A DNA stretch of 64,000 nucleotides from assembly GCF_028769735.1 (NCBI RefSeq), contig NC_088187.1, positions 12,197,183 to 12,261,182 of the forward strand, read 5' to 3'. A program made the translations under genes and the position numbers. Source of the DNA: Zonotrichia leucophrys gambelii (taxonomy: Eukaryota > Chordata > Aves > Passeriformes > Passerellidae). Position 1 is the first letter of the stretch, and every line of letters starts with the position of its first letter. Shown here in pieces: positions 12,400-24,900 of this stretch. The notes under the pieces were generated by a model that saw nothing but the letters and a program-made list of their open reading frames with translations, was not told where the DNA came from and made no database searches.

Positions 12400-14105
12400 C
12401 GCAGCAGCCTCTTCTCTGCTTCGTGTGAGCGCAGGCACGCTCCTTTGCAGCCCCCGTCTCGTTCAGTAAGACCCCCTTCTCCCAAAAGACAGCTAGTACT
12501 TGTTCCATACTCTCAGATCTCACTCTCTCGTTCACTTGTCTTCCTATACATTTTGTTTATCCAACCGTTTATTTTTAATCAATTTCTCCCTAGCGCAGAT
12601 CAGGAAGGAGACTCTTTGCCCCTTACGAGTACAGCCGTTAACAGATATGAACAAACTTCCCGTCCTCTCTGAACTCCCACTGCATCATGTGAAAAACTTT
12701 AAAAAGCTTGGCACTTAATTATTAAAAACTGTATCCATCAACTAAACTGCTTTACACTGTCTAGGTGAGACAGAGGAAGATGTAACATGCAGCAGGCCTA
12801 AAGCATGATTTTCCCTTAGTCACACTAGATGACTTGCTTGTCTGGAAGTCATGAGGCAAACTTCCTGTAATGTTGTGTCAGTCTTCTGTTTTTCTAGATC
12901 ATATAAACTTCCAGAAACTCGAATGCTGCACCCAAATGATATCTGAAGTACACTAATTTAGAGAAGATAGAGCATTATCAGTAGTTCTTATATAATTTTC
13001 CTTATGTCATCAGAAGGGAATTGCGTGTCCAGCCCCATGCCAGTTAAAGAAAGAAGGGGTTTATTTCCACCACTAACAATGAAAATTAGAATCAGAACTA
13101 ACAATTTGACTTTCGAAATAAAGCAAGTTCCATATTTAGCAAAATATAGTTACAGAATACTGCAATTATTAAAGAGATTTAGTTAATTTACTTATATGAA
13201 TCACCTCTGGTTTAAAATACAATGGTGAAACCTGGCTTAAAATGATTTTCTATATATGAACACACAAAAATTATAGCGCAAGTCCCGGCATAATTTATAT
13301 TGTGCAGTGGGCCCCTCAGAGCCCTCATCAGAATCAGCACATAATAGGCAAATGTCCAAGTCCGTACACCATTCTGACTGCTGGCATTCTTTACACCCTT
13401 ATATTAGCCATTGCCTAACCTATCAACCACATTATCTTTTCAACCCTTCCTCACCCCTGCCCCCCCCTTTCAAATTAGCTGTCATCTTCTCCAATGTACC
13501 TTCAATCAGCCCCTAGTCACATAGTTAAATGCATGTTAGTTCCCTAAATGAGTAATTGATAACTTACAGTGATTCAGTAGTGTCCCAAACAGACAAACTT
13601 TAATGGTGAGTAAAAAAGATTACAGACTACACAATGTCATTTCAGGGATTGATGTTGAAATCTGAATACACCTAGTTTGCAAGTGAATGGCCTGAATTCA
13701 GATAACAGCAGGACAGTCAAAAACCGGTTTTACTTTTACTAGTCTTTAAGATTAGCAGTGTCAATCTTATTGTCTGTATGTTATCTGCTCAAAATAAACC
13801 ACATGGCCTTGCTCATCTTCACACATTAATGCAATGAATCCTTAAGCATGTACAAATGGGTACTATATTTCAGCAAAATTGAACCAATAGCCAATGCAAA
13901 CATAATGCGCAAGGGAAAGAAAAAACTTCGAAGTCATTAAAAGAGCTTCAGTTCCTGCCTTGGTATTACATGATTCCAGCAAGTAGGTTTTACATTGGAA
14001 GCCACTAATCTGTGCGATATCCTAGTTCTCAAAAGATAATATTGTATCCTACTTGTCCTCTCCTACTTAGAATCCTACCCCTGGGTAACTCCACATAGGT
14101 TATAG
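12400..14105. other. Intergenic or 5' intronic sequence, no feature seen
   Basis: AT-rich, with short C-rich and AT stretches only. No exon with coding character or recognisable repeat was found on either strand. Confidence 0.5.
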
Positions 14106-14570
14106 GAATCATAGAATCATTTAGAAATTTTTTTTTCCCCAAGATCGTTGAGTTCAGCTGTTAACCTCCAGGGATGGTGACTCCATGACTTCCCTGGACA
14201 TGCCATTCCAATGCTTGGCAACCTGTTTGGAGAAGAGATTTTTTCCAATATTTAAACTAAAGCTCCTCCAGCACAACTTGAGGCCATTTCCTCTTGTTCT
14301 ATCACTTGTTACCTGGGAGAAGAGACAGATGCCTGCCTTGGTACAATCTCCTTTCAGGTAGCTGTAGAGAGTGATAAGGTCTCCTGAGCCTCCTTTTCTC
14401 CAGGCTGAGTCTCTCCAGCTCCCTCAGCTAGTGTCCATCAGACTCGTGCTCTAGACCCTTCCCTAGCTCTGTTGCCCTTCTCTGGCCATGTTCCAGCCCC
14501 TCAATGTTGTCTTGTTGTGAGGGAGTGAAAACCAAACACAGGTGTGGTGTCATTCCCGTATATATTGGAT
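14106..14570 (-). mobile_element. CR1 LINE fragment (minus orientation)
   Basis: Inverted CR1 3' end (GAATCATAGAATCATTTAG) followed by TCCAGGGATGGTGACTCC, CTCCTTTTCTCCAGGCTGAG and the distal CR1 segment ending near AACACAGGTGTGGTGTC. One of the longer and better preserved copies here. Confidence 0.9.
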
Positions 14571-15039
14571 TGTGTGCTAGAAGCACACAAAAGAATGGAG
14601 TCACCTACTCCTGAATTTTCTAAGCCCCTGGTATCCATAGGAGTGCTACTTTTGGTGCCTTTAAGAATCCCACCACAACTTTCATAGATCAGCACATCAG
14701 TTTTATAATCAAATGTTTGTAGGAATCCCAGTTGAGTCCCAAGAGATTAATGCAGAAAGCTCAGTCCATCCGGATGTAAAAGGAGGAGTATGTTATGAAA
14801 CTGCATTTGCAGGGAGTAATATAATATTTACTCCCTTGGTAAAGGATGAGGAGGGAAGCCTAACGGTCGTCTACAGAATGCACACTATCACACTCAAATT
14901 TCTAAGAAGAAAACAACTAAGCAAGGAAGCTCGTAGGAGTAATTCTCGTGGGAGGAGACAATGAGGAAACTGATCGCTCCCGAAAAAACAGAAACGGTAG
15001 CACAGAACAAACCTCAACAGCAGAAATCCATTCATAAGT

Positions 15040-16560
15040 TGAAGTCCACTGCTCAGGTCCTCTTCCTCCGGACAGCCAGCCCAGCATTCGTGCCGGCAGG
15101 GTCCAGCCCCGCGTTGCACTGTACGCAAGCAGCGCAAAGCTCGTGCTGATGCCTTGTGAGGCACCGGGGCCCCGCTCGGAGCCGGCGCCGGTGGAGTCGC
15201 GCTGCGCGCAGCCGGGGCCCGGGCGCCGAAGAACCTGTAGCGGAGGGGGAGTCGCCGCGGCGGCGATAGGACCCAGGGCGCGCCCCGTGTGGAGGGCGGG
15301 GCGAGCAGCTCCAGAGCCGCCGCGCGGGAGCGCTCCCCAGCCCGGGAGCAGACGGGCCGTGCGGCTCTGCGCGGGCACACGGGCACAGCGGGCTGCGGTC
15401 CGGCTCCAGCACGGGCATCCCCGCGCCGAGACGCGGGACGTGACTCAGGTACTGAGGCTGATGCTGCGGAGTCCTTGCCGGGGGCACGCGGACGAACGCC
15501 GCGGGGAGGGCTAAATGGGGGGTCCGGAGCCGGGTGAGCCGAACCCAGAGCGCCGACCTGACCGAGGGCGCTTCTCTGCGTGGGGGTCTCCGGGCCGGCG
15601 GACGAGCCCTTGCGCCGCCCAAGCTTTGGGCAAAGCGCGGCGTAAGAGTCACGGGTTCATCCTGTGCCCAGAGGCTACGCTGGGCGCCGGCGGGGACGTG
15701 GGCACGACGCGGACTGTTCTCGCACCCCTTGGCACCACCCTACGAGGGTCGGCGCGGCGTCGTCCCACTGGCTGCTTTTGTCCTCGCTCGTGGGGCCACG
15801 CGGGCTCAGCTCTTCGTCGGGAAACCCGCGTTGCCGTATGGGTCGCCCAACGTCCTCAGCGCCACCAGCCTAAAAGCGCTGTCCGGGCGCTGAGCGGTGC
15901 TGGCCACCGAGCAGCACTCCGCCTGCTACGAGAGAGCGTGGCCCCCGGCTTCCCCTCTGGCAGCCGGGTCACGCCTAGGCACGTAGTGCCGCCGGCCCGA
16001 GGGCACGTACAGTGCCACACCGGTGGCTCGTGGGACGCCCGCGAGCTCGGGCTTTGTTTCCGCCATTCGTGGCTTCACACCGTTACTGGGGAACGAGGGT
16101 CTCTCGCCTCCGCTGTCCCTTCGCTACTGCTCAGCTCCTGTTTCAGTGTAGAGCCCTCGGAAGTGAATTTCGGAATTTTTTGTCATAGCGGTGACTGTTC
16201 AGGTCCGTCAAAGCGAATGACGAGCAGTCTGAGGGACTGTTCCCTCATAAGGACATCGTCTCAGCCCCAGGCAGGAGCCCCGTTACTCGGTTCAGCGAGC
16301 ACACTAAGAACGGTGGGGCACCCGGGCACGGAATCGCGCGGCGTCTCCCCGGTCTGCGTGAGCATTAGGGCTGCGGCGGCGACCCAAGCGTTCCCCGGGA
16401 GCCGCCTCGGCTGAGGGCTGCGCGGACTACGTGCCCGCCCCGGAGCGCCGCGCGAGCGGTCGTGGCCGTGGCGACGCCGCTACCGCCACCATTGTATTCC
16501 CAAGCCCTCTCCCCCAGGGCCTCTCCCGCGCGGCGGCCGCCGAAGCCCCTCCATCTCTTG
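15040..16560. promoter_or_regulatory. Large CpG island between CCDC57 and SLC16A3
   Basis: About 1.5 kb of high GC with undepleted CpG, GC boxes and an AP-1-like TGACTCA at about 15439. No translated frame here looks like a protein despite frames of up to 299 codons. It may be the promoter of CCDC57 (minus), an upstream alternative promoter of SLC16A3 (plus), or both. The 12 kb and 20 kb islands compete for these roles. Confidence 0.6.
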
Positions 16561-16599
16561 GGAAAGAGCCTTGTTTTGATGCTGCTCGCAATCCACCTG

Positions 16600-19440
16600 A
16601 AGGGGTCTGCGGTTTGCCTTCTAAGCAATTCTGTGGAGAGAAGAAAAAGCACAAAAAGCTGGAGTTGAATTTCAGTATTTCAGCTTCCTCACAGGGGCAG
16701 ACCGTTAGCACTAGAGTAAATGCACTCCTCTTGGGCAATCCGTTCAATTTAGGATGTCGTAGAGTAAAGCCATGTATGGTTTTGCAGTGTTTATTTCAGA
16801 GGAAGCAGTGTGGCAGCGGTTTTAAAATGTAAATCAGAATCTATTAGTACAGTACACCTTCTGTGGTTCAGTCAGAAGTATAACTCAAGGTATATTACAG
16901 AAATAAAAAGCTGGCATTTTAAATTGTGACTGAAGGTGGCAATTCACATATCTCAATGTGTGACACCCTATTATGAAAGTGCACTGTCCAAAGTGAAAAT
17001 TACCTCTGAGCCAGATTATCTTTCCTCACTACATTCTGCTACAAGTGCTCACCTAGCTTGAGATACAGTGCATGTGCATGTGAGCACTTTATATATAAAG
17101 GTAGTTCCATTATAGTCTGCAAAAATAAGCAGAGATGCCCAGCTGGTGACAGGACTCGACCCTTAATTAGTTTTTATCTATCTCTGACACTTTCTGGATT
17201 TATACTAAACAATATAAGGACACTTCTTCACTATAAGCAATTGTCAAGCATTTATGTTTTTCTAAAGCTTCAACATTTTGCAAAGCCATCACAGTCACAG
17301 AGCTGAAATTAATTTTCATGATGCATGAAAATTAATTGTAAGTTGTTCTCAAGTGAAGTTGGGATTCTGCAACTTTTCATGATATAAAATAGGACAAGCA
17401 AATAAATAGTCACAACTTTCCCTATAGAGCACTTTACCCAGATAATAGAATTTAAACTTGTTATCATTATCTGCTACACATAAAATTGCAGTGTGAATTT
17501 ACTGTTAGTGAGGTCTGCTAATAACTTGTGATGAATGTTACTCACTGTGCAGCAGCAGTGAACAGCTGTTTTGAGGCTAAATGGGGACTGGAGAGTAATT
17601 AATAGACAAGATTTGGTATGGAACATCACTTGCAGCTACAGACAGCACAGAATTATTCTAGGAGTTCTAAGAGGGAGATGAGAGAATGGGGAAAACTGGC
17701 AAACCCTTAAGAAAGGCAGCAGACCTCGAAAAATTGTCTCATTTGAAATGGAGGAGGCCAAAATGGGACAGTGGCAGTCACTGTGGGGCCTTGCAAGGAG
17801 GACAGGAGGTCAAAATAGGCATTGATAAATATGGTAATGATTTTGTGGGGAACAGCCTTTGGAATGAGCATATAATTCTACTGGCTAATATTTAAGCAGG
17901 TAAGCCACAGGAAATGCACTAGTGGGTTATACCAGTGGCCCATCTAAATGGCTACTATGAGTTACCTGAGTTGTAATAAAATCTGATTTAAAGATTTATG
18001 CATTTGTACTTTGGAGAAGCAGGAAGGAGTTAAAGTCATGCTGAATAGGCAGATGTCAGTGATGTCAATACAAAGGGTCGTTGTTCTATATGTAGAGGGC
18101 CACCATAAGGATCTGGAGAATATTAAAATAAAAACTTTTTTCAGGAATCATTTCTTGAAAAATTTCAGTAGAGTTGGTTAGTCTTAGGAATTCTTAAAAT
18201 CAAGAATAACATGCATATTTTGTTTAGTTAGATTTTAATACCTTTGGGCAAATACAGGAGGTTTATAATTCCTATTAGCACAACATTAAGCAGCCTATGC
18301 TTTTCAAGATATTCATACCTCCAATACCCTATGAAGAGAGAAATTATTTTCTTTGTTCACAGTTAAGAGAAACTGAAGGAGGATGTCTACATTACTCAGC
18401 TTATCCCATCTTCCTTATTTTGTAGTTATACAAATCTCACCGGGGTGTGGCTCCAGACTGAAGTCTAGGCTGAACTGGGTACCCTACTCGGAGGCTTATG
18501 TTCTATTTTTGATAACCATCTCTTATTTGTATCATAGAAAGTCAAGGTTGTGTAGATTTCAGCTGTAGTTAGAATAAATTAATTATTCTTGAAAATTCCT
18601 GAAATTAATTCTTGAGAACATGAAGTTCTCAAGCTATATAAGTCAGTGTACACGCTCATAAGTGTCCTTCCTACCCATACTGCTGACCATGAAGTACAGC
18701 TATGTTGCCAATAAGACTAGTGGCTAAACACAAATAAGAGATTCTTGCCTTTTCTAGCTGCTCCTTTTTATAATACGTCATCCCAGAAACCACACCATCA
18801 CACCACCCACAATGCTACCTAATATTTCCTCCTAACTGAGTCTATATTAGTTTCCATGACAACAAGAAGATAATATCAGGAAGATGAAACCCCAGATGCT
18901 ACCTTTGTTTTGCACATTACCAAAGCAAGAATCCATTCATGATAGAAGGAATCTGGAACAAATACTGACAATACTGTTATGTCTGTTGTGGAGATATGAA
19001 AGTGAGCTGCAGCCAGTTAAATGTAATCCTTTGCCTCTAAATAGGGCTGAGCTGGCAAAAGCAGAAAGCAAAACAAGCTGTTGCAATAGTTAGGCAGTAG
19101 CCTTCTATCTTAGCAGGCTTTGATGGCATCCCAGCACTGTAGTGAAATCCTAAGTAAAAATTTTGCCAGTGCAGATCAACCAGAAGCCTGCCTTTTCTAA
19201 AGGTGGTACCCCTCGTTTATACATTTTGTAAAGGAACCTCTGCACTACTTCCTTATTATTTATTATTCACCTCTTAAGGAGGTGAATGCAGCCCAGCCTA
19301 GTAAGGTACACCGCAACAGGATGAAGTACATTCTTGCTGTGGTTATGGAGACAGGGTTCATTTAGTTCTGGTTAATGGTCTTTTTATTTTGATGTGTTAA
19401 CATGAATGATCAATGGACAAAACCAGATGAATAACATTGA
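16600..19440. other. Intergenic / 5' intronic, nothing coding seen
   Basis: AT-rich. A 13-bp inverted repeat at 17307-17337 and a 9-bp one at 18611-18633 are the only structures noted. Confidence 0.5.
17307..17337. repeat. Perfect inverted repeat, 13-bp arms, 5-nt loop
   Basis: AATTAATTTTCAT at 17307-17319 is exactly mirrored at 17325-17337. AT-rich, with the flavour of a homeodomain or POU site pair or a chance hairpin. Confidence 0.7.
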
Positions 19441-19444
19441 TTGT

Positions 19445-19840
19445 AGAATCATAGAGTAGTTTGGGTTGGAAGAAACTTTAATCTCATTCCAACCCGCTGC
19501 TGTGGGCACGAACACCTTCCATCAGGCCACATGGCTCTAAACCCTGTCTAACCAGGCCTGGAACTCTTCCAGGGATGAGACGGTCACAGCTTCTCTGGGC
19601 AACCAGGGCCCCATCACCCTCAGACTAAAGAATTTCTTCCTAATACCTAATCTAAATCTACTGTCAGTTTGAAGTCATTCCCCCTGGTTCAATCACGGCA
19701 TGCCCTTGTAACAAGTCCCTCTCCAGCCTTCTTGTAGCCACTTCAGACACTGGAAAGGTGCAATAAAGCTTCCCCAGAGCATCCTCTTCTGCATGCTGAA
19801 CCATCCAAGTTCTCTCAGCCTTTCCCTTTAAGAGAGCTGT
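19445..19840 (-). mobile_element. CR1 LINE fragment (minus orientation)
   Basis: Begins GAATCATAGAGTAGTTTGGG and contains AACACCTTCCATCAGGCCAC and the Val/Cys-rich region of the CR1 3' part, ending near the AAGTTCTCTCAGCCTTTC segment. About 2 kb upstream of the SLC16A3 start codon. Confidence 0.9.
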
Positions 19841-20209
19841 TTTTGAGGCATGTGTGTGCAAATGTGAACCACTCTTGAAAGGATGGTGCCTGAAGATCTG
19901 GTGTGCTGGCTTATGGTGATTTTTAGTCAAATGTGGTAGTAGTCGTGATGTAAAGAGTAAATGGATATTACTGTGTGCTCCCCTGTAGACCTTTTTTTTA
20001 TGAAATGCTGGAAAGTAGGCCAGGTTCCCTCACATCAGCAAGTCTACCTCTTTCATCACAGCAAAACATAAAACCGTTTTAGAGACTGCTCCTCATGGCA
20101 AAGATGGTAAGCTCCGTAAGGCAGGTGCATCAGAATGTGTCTCTTTCAGGCTGACTTGCTCTGCTGGGCATGGTAGAGCTCAAGAACGGCCAGGAAGGAG
20201 GATATTTCC

Positions 20210-20530
20210 CTCTCCTGTGGGAGCACCGAGCTCCGGCAACGGCCGTTGCGAGCGCTGGGCGGGGGTGCGGCCCCGGCTCCGCCCGGGCCGCGCGCGCAAC
20301 TGGCGGGCAGCGCCCGCCCCCGGCCCGGGAGTCACGTCCCGCACGTCTCAGTGCGGCGGCCGCGCGCGCCCCGCTGGGGCATCACCGCGCGGGTCAGGCG
20401 GGGCCGCGGGCGGGGCGGCTCCGGCAGCCTCTGCCCGAGGGTCGGAGTGCGGCGGGGGGAGACGGCTCTTCCTCCGAACCGCGGCCGCACCAGGCTCGCT
20501 GCGCCGCGTGCCGAGTTGACTTCTCTCCCC
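20210..20530. promoter_or_regulatory. CpG island, likely SLC16A3 promoter / first non-coding exon
   Basis: Very GC-rich island 1.2 kb upstream of the first coding exon of SLC16A3, with GC boxes (CGCCCGCCCC at 20311). A non-coding first exon is expected because the first coding exon starts at an acceptor. I cannot fix its donor. Confidence 0.65.
20333..20346 (-). promoter_or_regulatory. Pair of hypoxia-response cores (RCGTG)
   Basis: CACGT at 20333-20337 and 20342-20346, that is, two ACGTG cores on the minus strand 9 bp apart within the promoter island. SLC16A3/MCT4 is an established HIF-1 target in mammals through promoter HREs; conservation here is inferred from motif and place only. Confidence 0.5.
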
Positions 20531-21740
20531 CTGAAAATCTTGGACAGTTCTCTCCTGAAAGGAAGAAGCGTGCTGCCAAATAGTTCTTAACGGTGTTTCT
20601 TCTCAAAGCCACTCGCCGCTTCATATGGCATGGATGTAGTTTGCTATCGGGGTTCAGCCCTGTTAGGTCTGCAGAGGCTGCCCTTATAACAACTTTGCTG
20701 TAGACGCAGTAAAGGACACAGTCCCAGCCTGTGCCCAGAGGCGAATGCTGTAAGGCAATGAATATCCCCACCCAGCACTGTATAAGCAGTCTGGGGAGAT
20801 TGCCAGTTGCTGTATTTCAACAAAGCGTGCTCATGTATTATTACTAACTTTGTGTTGCTATTAGACGGGTAATGGAAATGAAGGAAAACTGCCCAACCCT
20901 TCCCCCAGTATTTTCAACCTTCACTTCAAATGAAGTATTCGGACAACTTGGAAGTAGCGCGAGAGACAATACTCCCTGAAGTGCTTCAATTTTACATCTT
21001 ATTCCTGTTCTTTATACATTTGAGCCGAGATTCATCATATATTACTTTTTCTTACTGATCATGTAGTAACAACAATGGCAAATATTTGTGTCAGGCAGGC
21101 AGCTGTACTGAGCATTGCTTCAGTTACTAACTCCCAGCACCCACAAAAATGGCTCTTGGGGATTTTCACTGCAGTTTATCATTTGAACTTGATGTGTGAA
21201 AAATGATAGCTCATCATCATCTCAAGGGGACCTTTCTATCTTTTCAAGATAACAGGGTATCAGGGCTGTACAGCTGTCCTCAGTGCGGAATAAAAAAATC
21301 TGGGTGATTAGTCCTCCATTTCACAGAGCATTTGTGATGCAACAGGTGTCCTAAGTGAGTAGGCCAGGAGCTTCATGTAAAAAGGTCTTATATAAAATAT
21401 CTTGCAGACTTTAATGCAGTAATTATTACATATTTGTGAAAGATACACCCCTGAAATGCTGTTACGGCTTCAGTTTTTTGATGAAGCAGTGCTTTGGATG
21501 GAATCCAGCTTTGACTTTGAGAGCTGTGCAGGGCCATTCATTTAAAACTCAGCTGCGTGCATCTCATTTTCATGTGCTTTTGCAAGCTTTGTAAAAACCT
21601 AAACAAGAAATAGTTAAAATTGCACTGCATTTACAAGACTGTTTTTTAAAAGTAATTCCAAGCCTTAGTTTAAATGGTTGTGCAATTTTAGAGATACTAA
21701 TTGCTTTTTGTTTCTTAGGGAACACACAAGCTTCTTCATC

Positions 21741-21963
21741 ATGGGAGCTGTAGTAGCTGATGATGGTCCCTCAGGTGTTAAAGCCCCTGATGGAGGCTGG
21801 GGCTGGGCTGTCCTTTTTGGCTGTTTTATCATCACAGGATTCTCCTATGCCTTTCCTAAGGCAGTTAGTGTCTTCTTTAAAGAACTTATCCGGGAATTTG
21901 GCATTGGATATAGCGACACTGCATGGATTTCCTCCATTCTGTTGGCCATGCTTTATGGAACAG
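21741..21963 (+). CDS. SLC16A3: SLC16A3 coding exon 1
   Basis: 223 coding nt ending GGAACAG|GTGAGT, phase 1. Exon begins at 21719 after TTTCTTAG, leaving a 22-nt 5' UTR portion. Covers the N-tail, helix 1 and most of helix 2. Confidence 0.95.
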
Positions 21964-24900
21964 GTGAGTAGTTATCTGAAACAGTATTGTTATTACAATT
22001 TTTTTATTACAATTATTGTTATTACAATTATTACTGTCATACAATTAAGTTTGTAAATCTTACAGCCGTTTACAGTCTGTATCATGACTGCATATCATTA
22101 GTTGTGTGCAAATAAGGCATTCCAAGGAAGAATTACTAATAATCACATAAATCAGAAGATTTTTAAGCCCATCCAGTTTATTTAAAATTATGTCTTTGTA
22201 AGTCAGTAGCTGCTAAAGATGATGAAAAAGAAAAATCACAGGGCACTATGAAGACAAAAAATATTGACTATAAATAGTCAAAAGTATTTGACTACAAAAG
22301 TATTTGACTACAGAGGGAAGGACATTTTTCCTGATTGGCCTGACTTCATGGACAAAGTACAAAACAAGTCAGAATCACTGAAGTTGGAAAGACCTTAGAC
22401 CTTTAAGATAATTGATTCCTACTATGAACGTTGCACTTTGAAGTCTACCAAAGAAATACAAAGTATCAGAAAATCAGTTGTAAAGTTGGTTTATTGTAGC
22501 AACTGTAATTTGCTTTTCTTGCCTAGGTCCACTTTGTAGCGTATGTGTCAATCGCTTTGGTTGTCGCCCTGTCATGCTGGTGGGTGGCCTTTTTGCTTCA
22601 ATGGGGATGGTGATAGCTTCCTTCTGCACAAGCATCGTTCAGATCTATCTAACTGCAGGTGTGATTACTGGTAAGTACTATGCTGAAAATGAGTTCACTT
22701 ATATCTTAGCTTTAGGCTGAAGTTTTGTTTAAGTGAAAAATACCCGAAGCATAAGGATAACCCAACTGGGCTTTTATAAAGATGGCAGATAAATGTGGAA
22801 TTAAAGGTCATTTATTTTTGTTATTAGCATGAAGTGTAATCGTAAAGTACAATAATACTATGGGGGTAAAATATTTTGTGTTATCTTAGGATTCTTCTGC
22901 CCATTTGGAACAAAACTATTTTCTCTTAAGTCATGAGTCAGAAAAACTGTAATTAGAATATCTTTAACAATGATATTGTAGGCCAGTATTAATTTTTATG
23001 TACCCTCTACTACAGGTTTGGGTTTGGCACTAAACTTTCAGCCTTCACTCATCATGTTAAACCGTTACTTTGACAAACGCCGGCCCTTAGCCAATGGGCT
23101 ATCTGCTGCTGGGAGTCCAGTGTTTCTTTGTGCTCTCTCACCATTGGGGCAGATATTACAGCATGAGTACGGTTGGAGAGGAGGATTCCTTATCCTGGGT
23201 GGGATGCTGCTCAACTGCTGTGTATGCGGAGCACTAATGAGACCTTTGGAGCCACCCAAAAAGGCTGAAGCTACCAAAGAGCCAGCTGAGAAGAAAGTGA
23301 AGAAAAAACTTCTGGATTTCAGTGTGTTTAAAGACAGTGGTTTTGTAATCTATACACTAGCAGCATCTATCATGGTGCTTGGCCTCTTTGTTCCTCCAGT
23401 GTTTGTTGTGAGTTATGCCAAGGATTTAGGGTATCAAGACACCAAAGCAGCTTTTCTTCTGACTATTCTGGGATTCATTGATATCTTTGCTCGCCCAATC
23501 TGTGGAATGGTAGCTGGTCTTAAATGGGTTAGACCACGCTGTGTCTACCTCTTCAGTTTTGCTATGATTTTTAATGGTTTTACAGATCTCATGGGTTCTA
23601 TGTCTGTTGATTATGGTGGACTGGTGGTCTTTTGCATTTTCTTTGGCATTTCTTATGGAATGGTAGGTGCTCTTCAGTTTGAAGTTCTCATGGCTATCGT
23701 TGGTACGCAGAAGTTTTCCAGTGCTATCGGTTTAGTGCTCCTGGCAGAAGCTATGGCTGTTCTGATTGGCCCACCATCAGCAGGCAAGTATGCCATTTAG
23801 CACAGAATTTAAAATTGTGTGCATTGCATTCATTTACACAAAATATAAGGGAGCTGAGAAAAAGATGCGAGTCACTCAAGAAGTGCAGATTGTGCTAGTG
23901 TTGCACATCTTTCGAAGGCTTTCTGCAGTTGCACTCTGAAATACTCCAAGAAGGGATGGAATAACCCGTTTCCTTCTTGGGTCTATTTCAGGATTGGTTA
24001 AACTGCCATCTCGAGATGCTGCTATTTCTTTCTGAAATCCTGCACTGATCTTCTTATTGGTAGATAGCTGACTGGGATTCAGAATATGAAACCTGTCAAT
24101 TTTCTTTGGGAAATATTAGGATACATTCTCTATATCCATGGTAGATTTGAGGGAGGAAAGAAAACATCTGAAAGACGAAATAAAATCCTACAAGGAGGCC
24201 TATAAAACCAGACTGATTTAAGGAAGGTGGAGTGCTTCTATTGCACATCTTACAACCCAAGAATAGGGGGACATGACAAAATAGTAAAATTCATTAATTT
24301 GAAGTCAAAACACAAATTAATTACTAATCAAAGAACATACATTTTACAGACCCTGAACTGAAACACACTTTCCCTCCCAAAACCCACCAGGTCACTGCCA
24401 TAGAATGCTTACTGTTTATACCAGACAATTTTAACAAAACCTCCTTCATGGGAAAACCAGTATTATGCACCACTTCTTCCAATCTTCAAGTTTGGAGAGG
24501 CACTTCCTTCATATCCTCCCACCTGTTCTTTCACATCCACTGCATCCTGTAAAAATTTACCTTTCCCAGTGTCAGAATCAGTCAGTTACTCCAGACTGAC
24601 TACTGAATAACATTTTCATTTTAAGCAGGCAGTCCACTACCCGTGTAGAAAGGTAAATGAAATTGGGAGCAAGAGGATAAAGATGATCAGATCATGATAC
24701 AGATGACACAGATACCATTCATGGATGCCCATATTTTTATCTGAAATACAAAGCATCTGTTTGATCTTTCGCATCTGAAGGCGAGGCCAGTTTTATTTCA
24801 GATGAATTGCATGCCTCTGTGTGCAGCAGACTATGTGTTTTGATATCTCATGCAGTGTCAGTGACTGTTAAACTGAACCGAAATAATTGAGAAATATTTT

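Noticed and set aside
11740..12672. Plus-strand 310-codon and minus-strand 274-codon frames
   Set aside because: Mutually overlapping CpG-island shadows without domains.
15515..16414. Plus-strand frame of 299 codons
   Set aside because: Inside the CpG island, with competing long frames on both strands; Arg/Pro/Gly/Ser-rich random composition.
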